Shown in pieces: positions 1 through 10,304 of a stretch of 21,934 nucleotides of DNA. The DNA is taken from assembly GCA_007570905.1 (NCBI GenBank), contig RKSI01000051.1, forward strand, positions 1 through 21,934. Reading direction: 5' to 3'. This stretch comes from Gammaproteobacteria bacterium. Lineage in GTDB: Bacteria > Pseudomonadota > Gammaproteobacteria > Poriferisulfidales > Oxydemutatoraceae. How positions within the stretch are numbered: position 1 is the stretch's first letter; each line of letters starts with the position of its first letter. The position numbers were made by a program, and so were the translations under genes. The notes beneath the pieces were generated by a model. That model was not told the DNA's origin, ran no database searches, and saw only the letters and a list, made by a program, of their open reading frames with translations.

Positions 1-88
1 CTCCCGCGCCGCGCCGCGCCCGAACCCCGGCCAACGCGGCGGCGGGCGGGCTGTGCGGTGTGCGCTCCGATTGCGACATCGGTTTCAC
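1..88 (-). CDS. N-terminal fragment of an unidentified protein, running off the left edge
   Basis: A minus-strand reading frame stays open from a GTG at 88 (with an in-frame ATG at 79) to the window edge, giving about 29 residues beginning MKPMSQSERTPHSPP. A GGAG Shine-Dalgarno (94-97) lies 5 bases before the GTG, and an extended -10 element lies at 142-150, so promoter, ribosome site and start are correctly ordered. The residues are rich in Ala, Pro and Arg and look like a disordered N-terminus; I recognise no family. It lies downstream of acnA on the same strand, separated by 94 bases. The fragment is too short to exclude chance openness in GC-rich DNA, so the call rests on the upstream signals. 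Confidence 0.4.
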   Translation of the reverse strand, partial: MKPMSQSERTPHSPPAAALAGVRARRGAG

Positions 89-141
89 AAGGTCTCCAGA
101 GTGGGTTGGTTGCGGGTGATTTGCGGATACGGCGAGCGCAC

Positions 142-150
142 AGTATAACA
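142..150 (-). promoter_or_regulatory. Extended -10 promoter element for the gene at the left edge
   Basis: Read on the minus strand the sequence is TGTTATACT: a TG dinucleotide one base before the -10 hexamer TATACT (142-147). Transcription would start near 135, leaving a leader of roughly 47 bases before the GTG at 88. No convincing -35 hexamer is seen at the right distance, as is usual for extended -10 promoters. The match could be chance. Confidence 0.35.
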
Positions 151-182
151 CACTGCCGCCGTCAAGCGCCTTTATGCGGCCC

Positions 183-2825
<2,643 letters not shown>

Positions 2826-2845
2826 GAATCCGTTGTTGGACAGGG

Positions 2846-3913
2846 TTATTCAATGACCGCGCCGCCGAGACATTCCCGGCCGCGGTAAAACACGATGGAC
2901 TGGCCCGGCGCGACCGCCCGCTGGGGCCGGCTGAAGACCGCCTCTACCGCGTCCGCGTCCAGACGGGCAATGATACACGATTGATCGCGCTGGCGGTAGC
3001 GTATTTTGGCCGTCAGCGCCTCGCCTTCGCGCGGCGCCCGGTTAATCCAGTGCGGCGCCGACGCCCGCAGGCGGTCGCGGAACAGCAGCGGGTGGTTCGC
3101 GCCCTGCACGACGGTCAGCGTGTTGCGGCGCACATCCTTCGCCGCGACATACCAGGCGTCGCCGCTGCCGTCGCGGGCGCCGCCGATGCCAAGCCCCTTG
3201 CGCTGGCCGATGGTGTAATACCAGCAGCCCTGATGCCGTCCGACGGCGCGCCCGTCGCAGTCCACGATGTCGCCTTCGCGCGGCGGCAGGTAGCGCGCCA
3301 GAAACTCGCGGAATTTTCTCTCGCCGATAAAGCAGATGCCGGTGCTGTCCTTGCGGTCGTGGCAGGAGAGGCCGTGCTTTCTGGCGATTTCGCGCACCTC
3401 GCGCTTGTGCAGTTCGGCCAGCGGGAAAACCGAGCGGGCCAGGCTGCGCTGGTCCAGCAGATAAAGGAAATACGACTGGTCCTTGTCCGGGTCCAGCCCC
3501 TTCATCAGGCGGCGGCGGCTGTTTGCGGCTTCAATGCGGGCGTAATGCCCGGTGGCGATTTGCGCGGCGCCGAGTTGGTCGGCGTGTTCAATGAAGGCCC
3601 TGAACTTGATTTCGCGGTTGCACAGGATGTCCGGGTTGGGCGTGCGCCCGCGCCGGTATTCGGCCAGAAAACGGGCGAACACATCGTCCCAGTATTCGGC
3701 GGAGAAATTGACGGTGTGCAGCGCAATTTTCAGGCGGTCGGCGACGCGCCGCGCCGAGTCCAGGTCTTCCGCCGCGGCGCAGTGTTCGTTGTCGTCTTCC
3801 TCCCAGTTCTTCATGAACAGGGCCTCGACATCCAGGCCGCGGCGTTTCATCAGCAGCGCGCCGACAGCCGAGTCCACGCCGCCGGACAGCCCGATGATTA
3901 TTTTCGCGGACAT
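2846..3913 (-). CDS. mnmA: tRNA-specific 2-thiouridylase MnmA
   Basis: Thiolates uridine 34 in the wobble position of Lys, Glu and Gln tRNAs, using ATP and sulfur relayed to an enzyme persulfide. The chosen start (3913) gives 355 residues beginning MSAKIIIGLSGGVDSAVG, so the PP-loop SGGVDS sits at residues 10-15 as expected. The frame is open 31 codons further upstream, but that extension is Arg-rich and not part of the family. The two catalytic cysteines are visible: Cys98 in NPDILCNREIKF and Cys194 in DSTGICFIGERKF. GHYARI and KDQSYFLYLL are also typical. It is divergent from clpS across about 190 bases. I see no good Shine-Dalgarno before this ATG. Confidence 0.96.
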   Translation of the reverse strand: MSAKIIIGLSGGVDSAVGALLMKRRGLDVEALFMKNWEEDDNEHCAAAEDLDSARRVADRLKIALHTVNFSAEYWDDVFARFLAEYRRGRTPNPDILCNREIKFRAFIEHADQLGAAQIATGHYARIEAANSRRRLMKGLDPDKDQSYFLYLLDQRSLARSVFPLAELHKREVREIARKHGLSCHDRKDSTGICFIGERKFREFLARYLPPREGDIVDCDGRAVGRHQGCWYYTIGQRKGLGIGGARDGSGDAWYVAAKDVRRNTLTVVQGANHPLLFRDRLRASAPHWINRAPREGEALTAKIRYRQRDQSCIIARLDADAVEAVFSRPQRAVAPGQSIVFYRGRECLGGAVIE

Positions 3914-4067
3914 CGCCGCAAGGCGCCGCGCCGCGCCGCGGCGGCGGTTACACAAAGCGCCCAACTCATTGACGGAGCGCGCATTCCGGCGCGGGCGCGC
4001 AGGCAAATCCGGCGCATGTCGTTCCCATAATCTTCTATAATACCAGCGGCGCTTCGGGCGGCATGTA

Positions 4068-4094
4068 TTGACCTTTGCGCCCGGAGTTTATACT
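4068..4094 (+). promoter_or_regulatory. Predicted clpS-clpA promoter
   Basis: A -35-like TTGACC (4068-4073) is followed after 15 bases by TATACT (4089-4094). The spacer is shorter than the ideal 17. Transcription would start near 4101, only a few bases before the ATG at 4105. A second -10-like TATAAT at 4036-4041 has no partner -35. The 3914-4104 gap must also hold the divergent mnmA promoter, which I could not place. Confidence 0.45.
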
Positions 4095-4104
4095 TTTACC
4101 GCAA

Positions 4105-4437
4105 ATGATGACGATGCAACATGACATCCGGGAACTCGACCGGGCCGGCGAGGCGGCGCTTGAGCCGGCCCCGGTCAGGCCGAAGAGGCCGCCGATGTAC
4201 AAAGTCCTGCTTATCAACGACGACTATACGCCGATGGAATTCGTGGTGCACATCCTGCAGCGCTTCTTCCGCATGAACCTCGACCGGGCGGTGCAGTTGA
4301 TGCTGGCGATACACAAGCAGGGCAAGGGCGTGTGCGGGGTGTTCACGCGCGAAATCGCCGAGACCAAGGTGACCACGGTCAACAATTATTCGCGCTCCAA
4401 AAAGCACCCGCTGATGTGCAAGATGGAAAAGGACTGA
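4105..4437 (+). CDS. clpS: ATP-dependent Clp protease adaptor protein ClpS
   Basis: Binds the N-domain of ClpA and delivers N-degron substrates to the ClpAP protease in the cytoplasm. The 110 residues contain the family core: PPMYKVLLINDDYTPMEFVV (about 40-59), with the Asn-Asp-Asp and Met that line the N-degron pocket, and later GKGVCGVFTREIAETKV. The N-terminal tail is variable, as usual. The frame is open from a TTG at 4075, but that reading would overlap the predicted promoter. ATG codons at 4105, 4108 and 4114 are all possible starts, and none has a Shine-Dalgarno. The gene ends 4 bases before clpA. Confidence 0.95.
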   Translation: MMTMQHDIRELDRAGEAALEPAPVRPKRPPMYKVLLINDDYTPMEFVVHILQRFFRMNLDRAVQLMLAIHKQGKGVCGVFTREIAETKVTTVNNYSRSKKHPLMCKMEKD

Positions 4438-4441
4438 AACG

Positions 4442-6718
4442 ATGTTTGACAAAAACCTGGAACGCACGCTGAACTCGGTCTTTGAGGTCGCGTCCAAAAA
4501 CCGCCACGAATATGTCACCGTAGAGCACCTGCTGTTCGGCCTGACCAGAAACCCGGAGGCCGCCGAGGTGCTGAACGCCTGCGGCGTCAATCTGAAGGAA
4601 CTCGCCTCCGACCTCGCCGCCTACATCCACAAATCAACGCCGCGGCTGGAGATGCACGAGCCGAACGACATCCAGCAGACGCGCGCGTTTCAGCGCGTGT
4701 TGCAACGGGCGGTGTTTCATGTGCAGTCGGTGTCGCCGACGAGCATGGTCAAGGGCGAGAATGTGCTGGTGTCGGTTTTCAGCGAGCCGGAATCGCAGGC
4801 CGTGTATCTGCTGGGCTGCCACAATGTCGAGCGCCTCGACATCGTGAACTACATCGCCCATGGCATCGGCAAATACGCCGGCAAGGACGGCGAGGCCGCC
4901 GGCGTGGAAGGCGGCGAAAGCCGGCGCAACACCGCGCGCCAGCCGCTGGAACAATTCACCCGCAACCTGAACGAACGCGCGCAGGCCGGGCGCATCGACC
5001 CGCTGGTCGGGCGCGAGAACGAGGTGGACAGGACGATACAGGTGCTGTGCAGGCGCAACAAGAACAACCCGTTGTATGTCGGCGAGCCGGGCGTCGGCAA
5101 GACCGCGCTGGCGGAGGGGCTGGCGCGGAAAATCGTCGAGGGCGATGTGCCGGAGGTGCTGAAAGACGCCGTCATCCACCTGCTGGACCTCGGCGCGCTG
5201 GTGGCCGGCACCAAATACCGCGGCGACTTTGAGAAGCGCCTGAAAAAAATGCTGGCGCAACTGGAGAAGGAAAAGAATGTCATCCTGTTCATCGACGAAA
5301 TCCATATGCTCATCGGCGCCGGTTCCGCCTCCGGCAGCGCGATGGACGCCTCGAGCCTGATCAAGCCGCGCCTGCAATCCGGCGAACTGCGCTGCATCGG
5401 CGCCACGACCTACCGCGAATACCGCGCCATCTTCGAGAAAGACCGCGCGCTGGCCCGGCGCTTTCAGAAGATAGACATTGAGGAGCCGTCGGTGGACGAC
5501 ACCTACCGCATACTGCTGGGGCTGAAGGAGTGCTTTGAGAGTTTTCACAAGGTGCGCTATTCAAGGCAGAGTCTGAAAACCGCCGCCAGCCTGGCGTCGC
5601 GCTACCTGCACGACCGCCACCTGCCCGACAAGGCGATAGACCTGGTGGACGAGGCCGGCGCCTTTCTGCGCATCGGCACGGCGTCCGCCGCGACGAGGCC
5701 GCTGGTGCGCTCAAGCCACATCGAGGGCATCATCGCCAAAATCGCGCGGGTGCCGGCGAAGAGCGTCACCAGCGACAGCGCCAGGATGCTGCGCAACCTC
5801 GACCGCAACCTGAAAATGGTCATCTTCGGCCAGGACGAGGCCATCGACACGATAGTCAACGCAATCAAGATGTCGCGCTCCGGCCTGAACGAGCCGGACC
5901 AGCCGGTCGGCTCGTTTCTGATGGCCGGGCCGACCGGCGTCGGCAAGACCGAGACCGCGCGACAACTGGCCGCCGGCGCCGGCATGGAACTGGTGCGCTT
6001 TGACATGTCCGAATACATGGAGCGCCACACCGTGTCGCGCCTGATTGGCGCGCCGCCGGGCTATGTCGGCTTTGACCAGGGCGGCCTGCTGACCGACGCG
6101 GTGCTGAAGTTTCCGCAGTCGGTGGTGCTGCTGGATGAAATGGAGAAGGCCCACCCGGATGTGTACAACCTGCTGCTGCAAGTCATGGACCACGGCATGC
6201 TGACCGACGCCAACGGGCGCAAGGTGGATTTTCGCCACACCGTGCTGATTATGACGACCAACGCCGGCGCCGAGGCAATGAGCCGCGCCGGTATCGGCTT
6301 CACAAGCCACGAAGACCGCGCGCCGGACTGCGCCGAGAGCATCAAGCGGGCTTTCTCGCCGGAGTTTCGCAACCGCCTTGATGCGGTGGTGCATTTCAGG
6401 CCACTCGACCGGGAGGTGATACTGCTCGTCGTTGACAAGTTCCTGACGCAGTTTCAGGCGCAACTCGAGAGCCGCAAGGTGCAACTGGCGGTGGACGACG
6501 AGGTGCGCTCGTGGCTGGTCGAGAACGGCTTTGACAAGACTATGGGCGCAAGGCCGATGCGCCGCCTGATTGAGGAGAAACTGAAAAAGCCGCTGCTCGA
6601 CGACATCCTCTTCGGCAAACTGAAAAAGGGCGGCGCCGCCCGCTTTGTGCTTGAGGACGGCGAAGTGCGCGTCCGCTGCGAAGCGCCGCGCAAAGAAAAA
6701 GTCCGGTGCGGGGACTGA
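4442..6718 (+). CDS. clpA: ATP-dependent Clp protease ATP-binding subunit ClpA
   Basis: AAA+ unfoldase that threads substrates into the ClpP peptidase. Its 758 residues match the length of E. coli ClpA. Domains in order: Clp N-domain (about 1-145, with FQRVLQRAVFHVQS); AAA module 1 with Walker A GEPGVGKTA (214-222) and Walker B FIDEIH; AAA module 2 with Walker A GPTGVGKTE (496-504) and Walker B LLDEME; and a C-terminal MGARPMRRLIEEKLKKPL sensor-2 region. The ClpP-docking tripeptide IGF is at 618-620, so it should engage ClpP, which is not in this window. It lacks the long coiled-coil middle domain of ClpB. AGGA lies just before the clpS stop and serves as the ribosome site. The pairing with clpS upstream fits co-expression. 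Confidence 0.98.
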   Translation: MFDKNLERTLNSVFEVASKNRHEYVTVEHLLFGLTRNPEAAEVLNACGVNLKELASDLAAYIHKSTPRLEMHEPNDIQQTRAFQRVLQRAVFHVQSVSPTSMVKGENVLVSVFSEPESQAVYLLGCHNVERLDIVNYIAHGIGKYAGKDGEAAGVEGGESRRNTARQPLEQFTRNLNERAQAGRIDPLVGRENEVDRTIQVLCRRNKNNPLYVGEPGVGKTALAEGLARKIVEGDVPEVLKDAVIHLLDLGALVAGTKYRGDFEKRLKKMLAQLEKEKNVILFIDEIHMLIGAGSASGSAMDASSLIKPRLQSGELRCIGATTYREYRAIFEKDRALARRFQKIDIEEPSVDDTYRILLGLKECFESFHKVRYSRQSLKTAASLASRYLHDRHLPDKAIDLVDEAGAFLRIGTASAATRPLVRSSHIEGIIAKIARVPAKSVTSDSARMLRNLDRNLKMVIFGQDEAIDTIVNAIKMSRSGLNEPDQPVGSFLMAGPTGVGKTETARQLAAGAGMELVRFDMSEYMERHTVSRLIGAPPGYVGFDQGGLLTDAVLKFPQSVVLLDEMEKAHPDVYNLLLQVMDHGMLTDANGRKVDFRHTVLIMTTNAGAEAMSRAGIGFTSHEDRAPDCAESIKRAFSPEFRNRLDAVVHFRPLDREVILLVVDKFLTQFQAQLESRKVQLAVDDEVRSWLVENGFDKTMGARPMRRLIEEKLKKPLLDDILFGKLKKGGAARFVLEDGEVRVRCEAPRKEKVRCGD

Positions 6719-6726
6719 CGGCGGGG

Positions 6727-6945
6727 CTATTTTTCGCGGTAGGTAATGCGCCCGCGGGTCAGGTCGTAGGGGCTCATCTCGACGGTGACGCGGTCGCCGG
6801 CCAATATCCGGATGTAATGCTTTCGCATTTTCCCGGAGATGTGCGCGGTGACGACATGGTCGTTTTCGAGTTTGACCCTGAACATCGTGTTCGGAAGGAC
6901 CTCGACGACGACGCCCTTCATTTCAAAGTGTTCGCTTTTTGGCAT
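6727..6945 (-). CDS. infA: Translation initiation factor IF-1
   Basis: Binds the A site of the 30S subunit during initiation. The 72 residues are the standard length and form one S1-like OB fold. Diagnostic stretches are LPNTMFRVKLEN, HVVTAHISGKMRKHYIRIL and MSPYDLTRGRI. It is tail to tail with clpA, 8 bases apart, as in many gammaproteobacteria where clpA and infA are neighbours; the serine tRNA found between them in E. coli is absent. The start at 6945 is divergent from fabD with 48 bases between. No Shine-Dalgarno is visible (the bases before the ATG read CCAGAAAACCACAAG). Confidence 0.97.
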   Translation of the reverse strand: MPKSEHFEMKGVVVEVLPNTMFRVKLENDHVVTAHISGKMRKHYIRILAGDRVTVEMSPYDLTRGRITYREK

Positions 6946-6971
6946 CTTGTGGTTTTCTGGAAACGGCGCGC

Positions 6972-7000
6972 ATTATAACCCGGTTTAATCGGCATGCGAA
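6972..7000 (-). promoter_or_regulatory. Predicted infA promoter
   Basis: On the minus strand, TATAAT (6972-6977) is preceded after 17 bases by TTCGCA (6995-7000), a partial -35 match. Transcription would start near 6965, giving a leader of about 20 bases. The -35 overlaps the first codons of the divergent fabD, so the two promoters share the same DNA and may compete. Confidence 0.5.
6974..6979 (+). promoter_or_regulatory. Possible fabD -10 element
   Basis: TATAAC on the plus strand ends 14 bases before the fabD ATG and almost coincides with the infA -10 on the other strand. No good -35 is at the right distance (TTGTGG at 6947-6952 leaves a 21-base spacer). If used, the fabD leader would be about 8 bases, with no Shine-Dalgarno. 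Confidence 0.3.
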
Positions 7001-7938
7001 CATTGACGGACACGGCTTTTCTTTTCCCCGGACAGGGCGCCCAGCACACCGGCATGCTGCGCGAACTGGCCGCCGAACACCCCGAAGTGCGCGAGACCTT
7101 CGACGCCGCCTCTTCCATACTCGGCAAAGACCTGCTGGCGCTGGCGCTGGACGGGCCGGAAGAGGCGCTGAACCTCACCGTCAACACCCAGCCGGTGATG
7201 CTGGCCGCCGGCGTCTCGGTGTGGAAAATCTGGAGGCGTTTGAGCGACGCCGCGCCGGCCGCCGCCGCCGGCCACAGCTTCGGCGAATACACCGCGCTGG
7301 TCTGCGCCGGTTCCATCGCGTTTGAAGACGCGGTGGCCGTCGCCGCGCGGCGCGGCGAGTTGATGCAGGAGGCCGTCGCCGAAGGGCGGGGCGCGATGGC
7401 GGCGATTATCGGGCTGAAGTCGCGGCAGGTGGTTGAGTTGTGCGCCGCGCCCGGCGGCGGACAGGTGGTTGAGGCCGTCAATTTCAACGCGCCGGCGCAG
7501 ACCGTCATCGCCGGCCACAAGGCCGCGGTGGAACAGGCGATGGCGCGGGCCAAGGCGCAGGGCGCGCGCAAATGCGTGGCGCTGCCGGTCAGCGTGCCCG
7601 CCCACTCCTCGCTGATGCGCGACGCGGCGCGCGAGTTCTCGGCGTTTCTCGAGGGCGTGGAAATCAGGCCGCCGGCGGTGAAAATTCTGCACAATGTGGA
7701 CGCGATGCCGCGTACAATACCCGGCGACATTTTTCAGGCATTGAGCGAGCAACTTTACAATCCGGTGCAATGGGTCTCCACCATCGAGCGCATGAGCGAA
7801 GACGGCGTCGCGCGCTTCGTTGAATTGGGGCCGGGGCAGGTGCTGTCGAACCTCGTGCGGCGCATCAACCGGCGCGCCGAATGTCACGCCATCAACAGCC
7901 CGGCCACCCTGCAACAGGCGCTGGCGGCGTTCGGATGA
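6994..7938 (+). CDS. fabD: Malonyl-CoA:ACP transacylase FabD
   Basis: Moves malonyl from CoA to acyl carrier protein, supplying the two-carbon donor for fatty acid elongation. The 314 residues match the usual length. FLFPGQGAQH lies near the N-terminus, the nucleophile is Ser95 in GHSFGEY, and the partner His204 is in SVPAHSSLM. LGPGQVLSNLVRRI closes the fold. The ATG at 6994 places FLFPGQG at residues 10-16, as in homologues, although no Shine-Dalgarno is present. It opens the fab operon and overlaps fabG by 4 bases. In the E. coli arrangement plsX and fabH stand upstream; here the neighbour is infA. Confidence 0.97.
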   Translation: MRTLTDTAFLFPGQGAQHTGMLRELAAEHPEVRETFDAASSILGKDLLALALDGPEEALNLTVNTQPVMLAAGVSVWKIWRRLSDAAPAAAAGHSFGEYTALVCAGSIAFEDAVAVAARRGELMQEAVAEGRGAMAAIIGLKSRQVVELCAAPGGGQVVEAVNFNAPAQTVIAGHKAAVEQAMARAKAQGARKCVALPVSVPAHSSLMRDAAREFSAFLEGVEIRPPAVKILHNVDAMPRTIPGDIFQALSEQLYNPVQWVSTIERMSEDGVARFVELGPGQVLSNLVRRINRRAECHAINSPATLQQALAAFG

Positions 7939-8687
7939 CGGCGCAGGGGCAACGCGCGAAGACGGCGCTCGTGACCGGCGCCTCGCGCGGCATCGGGCGC
8001 GCTATTGCGCTGGAACTGGGCCGCGCCGGGCTGGAAGTGGTCGGCACCGCGACCGCGGACGACGGCGCCCGCGCCATCACCGGTTTTCTTGAAGGCGAGG
8101 GCGTGCGCGGCCACGGCGCCGTGCTGCGGGCCGAACAGGCGGATTCGGTGGCGGCGCTGCTCGGCAGCCTGGCCGAACAGGACAAAATGCCCGATGTGCT
8201 GGTCAACAACGCCGGCATCACCCGCGACAGCCTGCTGCTTCGAATGAGCGACGAAGACTGGCAGGCGGTCATCAACACCGACCTGACTTCGGTGTTTCGC
8301 CTGAGCAAGGCGTGCGTGCGGGCGATGATGAAAAAGAAGTGGGGCAGGATCATCAGCATCACCTCGCTGACGGGCGCCGCCGGCAATCCGGGGCAGGCCA
8401 ACTACGCCGCCGCCAAGGCCGGAATCACCGGTTTCAGCAAAAGCCTTGCAAAAGAACTGGGAACCCGTAATATCACCGTCAATTGCGTCGCGCCCGGCTT
8501 TATTGACACCGATATGGTGCGGGCGCTGCCGGAGAAATACCGCGACGAGATTGTCCGCACCATCCCCGCGGCGCGCTTCGGCGAGGCGCGGGAAGTGGCG
8601 GAACTGGTGCGCTTTCTGGCCTCCGGGGCCGCCGCCTACATCACCGGCGAGACCGTCCACATCAACGGGGGGTTGTACATGGCCTGA
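7935..8687 (+). CDS. fabG: 3-oxoacyl-ACP reductase FabG
   Basis: NADPH-dependent reduction of beta-ketoacyl-ACP in fatty acid elongation. The 250-residue short-chain dehydrogenase has the cofactor motif TGASRGIG (14-21), NNAG, and the catalytic Ser144, Tyr157 and Lys161 in SLTGAAGNPGQANYAAAKAG. The C-terminus ends with TGETVHINGGLYMA, typical of FabG. The start is the ATG at 7935, which overlaps the fabD stop (ATGA) and suggests coupled translation. An upstream in-frame ATG at 7881 lies inside fabD and would add 18 residues that are not part of the family. Confidence 0.97.
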   Translation: MTAQGQRAKTALVTGASRGIGRAIALELGRAGLEVVGTATADDGARAITGFLEGEGVRGHGAVLRAEQADSVAALLGSLAEQDKMPDVLVNNAGITRDSLLLRMSDEDWQAVINTDLTSVFRLSKACVRAMMKKKWGRIISITSLTGAAGNPGQANYAAAKAGITGFSKSLAKELGTRNITVNCVAPGFIDTDMVRALPEKYRDEIVRTIPAARFGEAREVAELVRFLASGAAAYITGETVHINGGLYMA

Positions 8688-8723
8688 CGGCCGCAAGTTG
8701 TTTTCAACGACTCAACAAGTAAC

Positions 8724-8729
8724 AAGGAG
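8724..8729 (+). promoter_or_regulatory. Strong ribosome binding site of acpP
   Basis: AAGGAG sits 9 bases before the acpP ATG in an A/C-rich, weakly structured leader. It is the best Shine-Dalgarno in the window and fits the very high synthesis expected of acyl carrier protein. Most other starts here have weak sites or none. Confidence 0.8.
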
Positions 8730-8738
8730 ACTATTTCA

Positions 8739-8978
8739 ATGAGCGATATAAAAGACCGGGTCCGCAAAATCGTGGCCGAACAGCTGAGTGTCGAGGAAGA
8801 CAAGGTCACCGAGGATGCTTCCTTTGTCGATGACTTGAACGCGGACTCGCTGGACACGCTGGAACTGGTGATGGCGCTGGAGGAGGAATTCGAGTGCGAG
8901 ATACCGGACGAAGAGGCCGAAAAAATCACCACGGTGAAACAGGCGGTTGACTACATCGAGAAGCACATAAACGCCTGA
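8739..8978 (+). CDS. acpP: Acyl carrier protein
   Basis: Carries growing acyl chains on a 4'-phosphopantetheine arm. The 79-residue acidic protein has the attachment site Ser37 in LNADSLDTLELVMALEEEF, the sequence and position of type II fatty acid synthase ACP. It begins MSDIKDRVRKIV, close to E. coli AcpP apart from small substitutions. It lies between fabG (51 bases upstream) and fabF (59 bases downstream), the two widest gaps inside this operon, which leaves room for separate control of its level. Confidence 0.98.
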   Translation: MSDIKDRVRKIVAEQLSVEEDKVTEDASFVDDLNADSLDTLELVMALEEEFECEIPDEEAEKITTVKQAVDYIEKHINA

Positions 8979-8994
8979 GCGCCTTGCGGGCGTT
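8978..8994 (+). terminator. Weak hairpin after acpP, possible attenuator
   Basis: A 6-base-pair stem (8978-8983 with 8989-8994, one G-T pair) closes a TTGCG loop and is followed by TGTTTCCC and a pyrimidine-rich run ending CCCTTTT at about 9020. It lies right at the acpP stop and before fabF. It could partly stop transcription so that acpP message exceeds fabF message. The stem is short and the U-tract interrupted, so it is not a full terminator. Confidence 0.3.
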
Positions 8995-9037
8995 TGTTTC
9001 CCGTCTCTTCCGTCCCTTTTCAATCCGCGGAGTTCGC

Positions 9038-10279
9038 GTGCACAACAGACAAGTGGTCGTCACCGGCGTCGGTGTCGTTTGCCCGGTCGGCGCGGCGGTG
9101 GACGAGGCGTGGGAGGCCGTCGTCGCCGGGCGCAGCGGCGTGCGCAAAATCTCGTCCTTTGACGCTTCCGGCCTGCGCGTCCGGATTGCCGCGCCGGTGG
9201 AGGGATTTGACGCCGGCGCCTACATCCCCGAAAAGGAACAGAAACGCATGGACTTGTTTCTCCACTACGGCATCGGCGCCGGCGTCCAGGCGATTGAGGA
9301 TTCGGGGTTTGAGGTCACGCCGGAAAACGCGCCGCGCATCGGCGTCGCGGTCGGTTCCGGCATCGGCGGCCTGCCGCTGATTGAGGCCAACCACACCGCC
9401 TGCATAGAGGACGGGCCGCGCAAAATCTCGCCGTTTTTCATCCCGGGCAGCATCATCAACATGATCTCGGGCAACCTGTCCATACTCTACGGCCTGCAAG
9501 GCCCCAATTTCGCCATTGTGTCGGCCTGCGCGACCGGCAACCACAACATCGGCGAATCGGCGCGCATGGTCGAGCGCGGCGACGCCGACATCATGATCGC
9601 CGGCGGCGCCGAAATGGCGACATCGCTGCTCGGCGTCGGCGGCTTTGCGGCGGCGCGCGCGCTGTGCGCGTCGCACAACGACGACCCCGAACACGCGAGC
9701 CGCCCGTGGGATCTGCACCGCGACGGCTTTGTCATCGGCGACGGCGCCGGCGTCGTCGTCCTTGAGGAGCGCGAACACGCGCAAAAGCGCGGCGCCAACA
9801 TATATTGCGAACTCGCGGGCTACGGCGCCTCCAGCGACGCCCACCACATCACGCAGCCGGGTCCCGGCGGCGCCGGCGCCGCGCGCTGCATGGAAAACGC
9901 GCTGCAAGACGCAGGCGTGAACCCCGACGAGGTGGACTACATCAACGCGCACGGCACTTCAACGCCGCTCGGCGACCAGGCCGAGAGCGACGCCGTCAAG
10001 CGGGTCTTCGGCGGCCACGCGAAGAAACTTGCGATGAGTTCGGTCAAGTCCATGATCGGCCATCTGCTGGGCGCCGCAGGCGGCGTCGAGGCGGTGTTTT
10101 CGGTGCTGTCGCTGAGGGACGGGGTGATGCCGCCGACCGTCAACCTGGAAACCCCGGATCCGAAGTGCGACCTTGATTATGTGCCGAACACCGCGCGCAG
10201 GGCCGGCCTGCGGTGCGTTCTGTCCAACTCCTTCGGTTTCGGCGGCACCAACGCTTCCCTGCTGTTTCGCGCCGTCTGA
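9038..10279 (+). CDS. fabF: 3-oxoacyl-ACP synthase II FabF
   Basis: Condenses malonyl-ACP with acyl-ACP to extend fatty acids. The catalytic triad is Cys164 in VSACATGNHN, His305 in NAHGTSTPLGD and His342 in SVKSMIGHLLGAAGG; FGFGGTNASLLF ends the protein. I chose the GTG at 9038, which has GGAG at 9029-9032 (5-base spacing) and gives 413 residues starting VHNRQVVVTGVGVV, the same length as E. coli FabF. The frame is open from a TTG at 8984, but that adds 18 residues unlike the family and starts inside the acpP hairpin. This is the only condensing enzyme gene in the window; FabH must be elsewhere. Confidence 0.97.
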   Translation: MHNRQVVVTGVGVVCPVGAAVDEAWEAVVAGRSGVRKISSFDASGLRVRIAAPVEGFDAGAYIPEKEQKRMDLFLHYGIGAGVQAIEDSGFEVTPENAPRIGVAVGSGIGGLPLIEANHTACIEDGPRKISPFFIPGSIINMISGNLSILYGLQGPNFAIVSACATGNHNIGESARMVERGDADIMIAGGAEMATSLLGVGGFAAARALCASHNDDPEHASRPWDLHRDGFVIGDGAGVVVLEEREHAQKRGANIYCELAGYGASSDAHHITQPGPGGAGAARCMENALQDAGVNPDEVDYINAHGTSTPLGDQAESDAVKRVFGGHAKKLAMSSVKSMIGHLLGAAGGVEAVFSVLSLRDGVMPPTVNLETPDPKCDLDYVPNTARRAGLRCVLSNSFGFGGTNASLLFRAV

Positions 10280-10304
10280 CAGCACCGGCGCGACGCCTCC
10301 GACC

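Noticed and set aside
1..50. CGCGCC-type low-complexity repeats at the left edge
   Set aside because: Short and irregular, and consistent with overall GC richness and the open frame there; no true repeat unit.
3914..4006. Upstream extension of mnmA
   Set aside because: The 31 extra residues are Arg-rich and would push the PP-loop away from its normal position near residue 10.
6719..6726. Serine tRNA between clpA and infA, as in E. coli
   Set aside because: Only 8 bases separate the two stop codons, so no tRNA fits.
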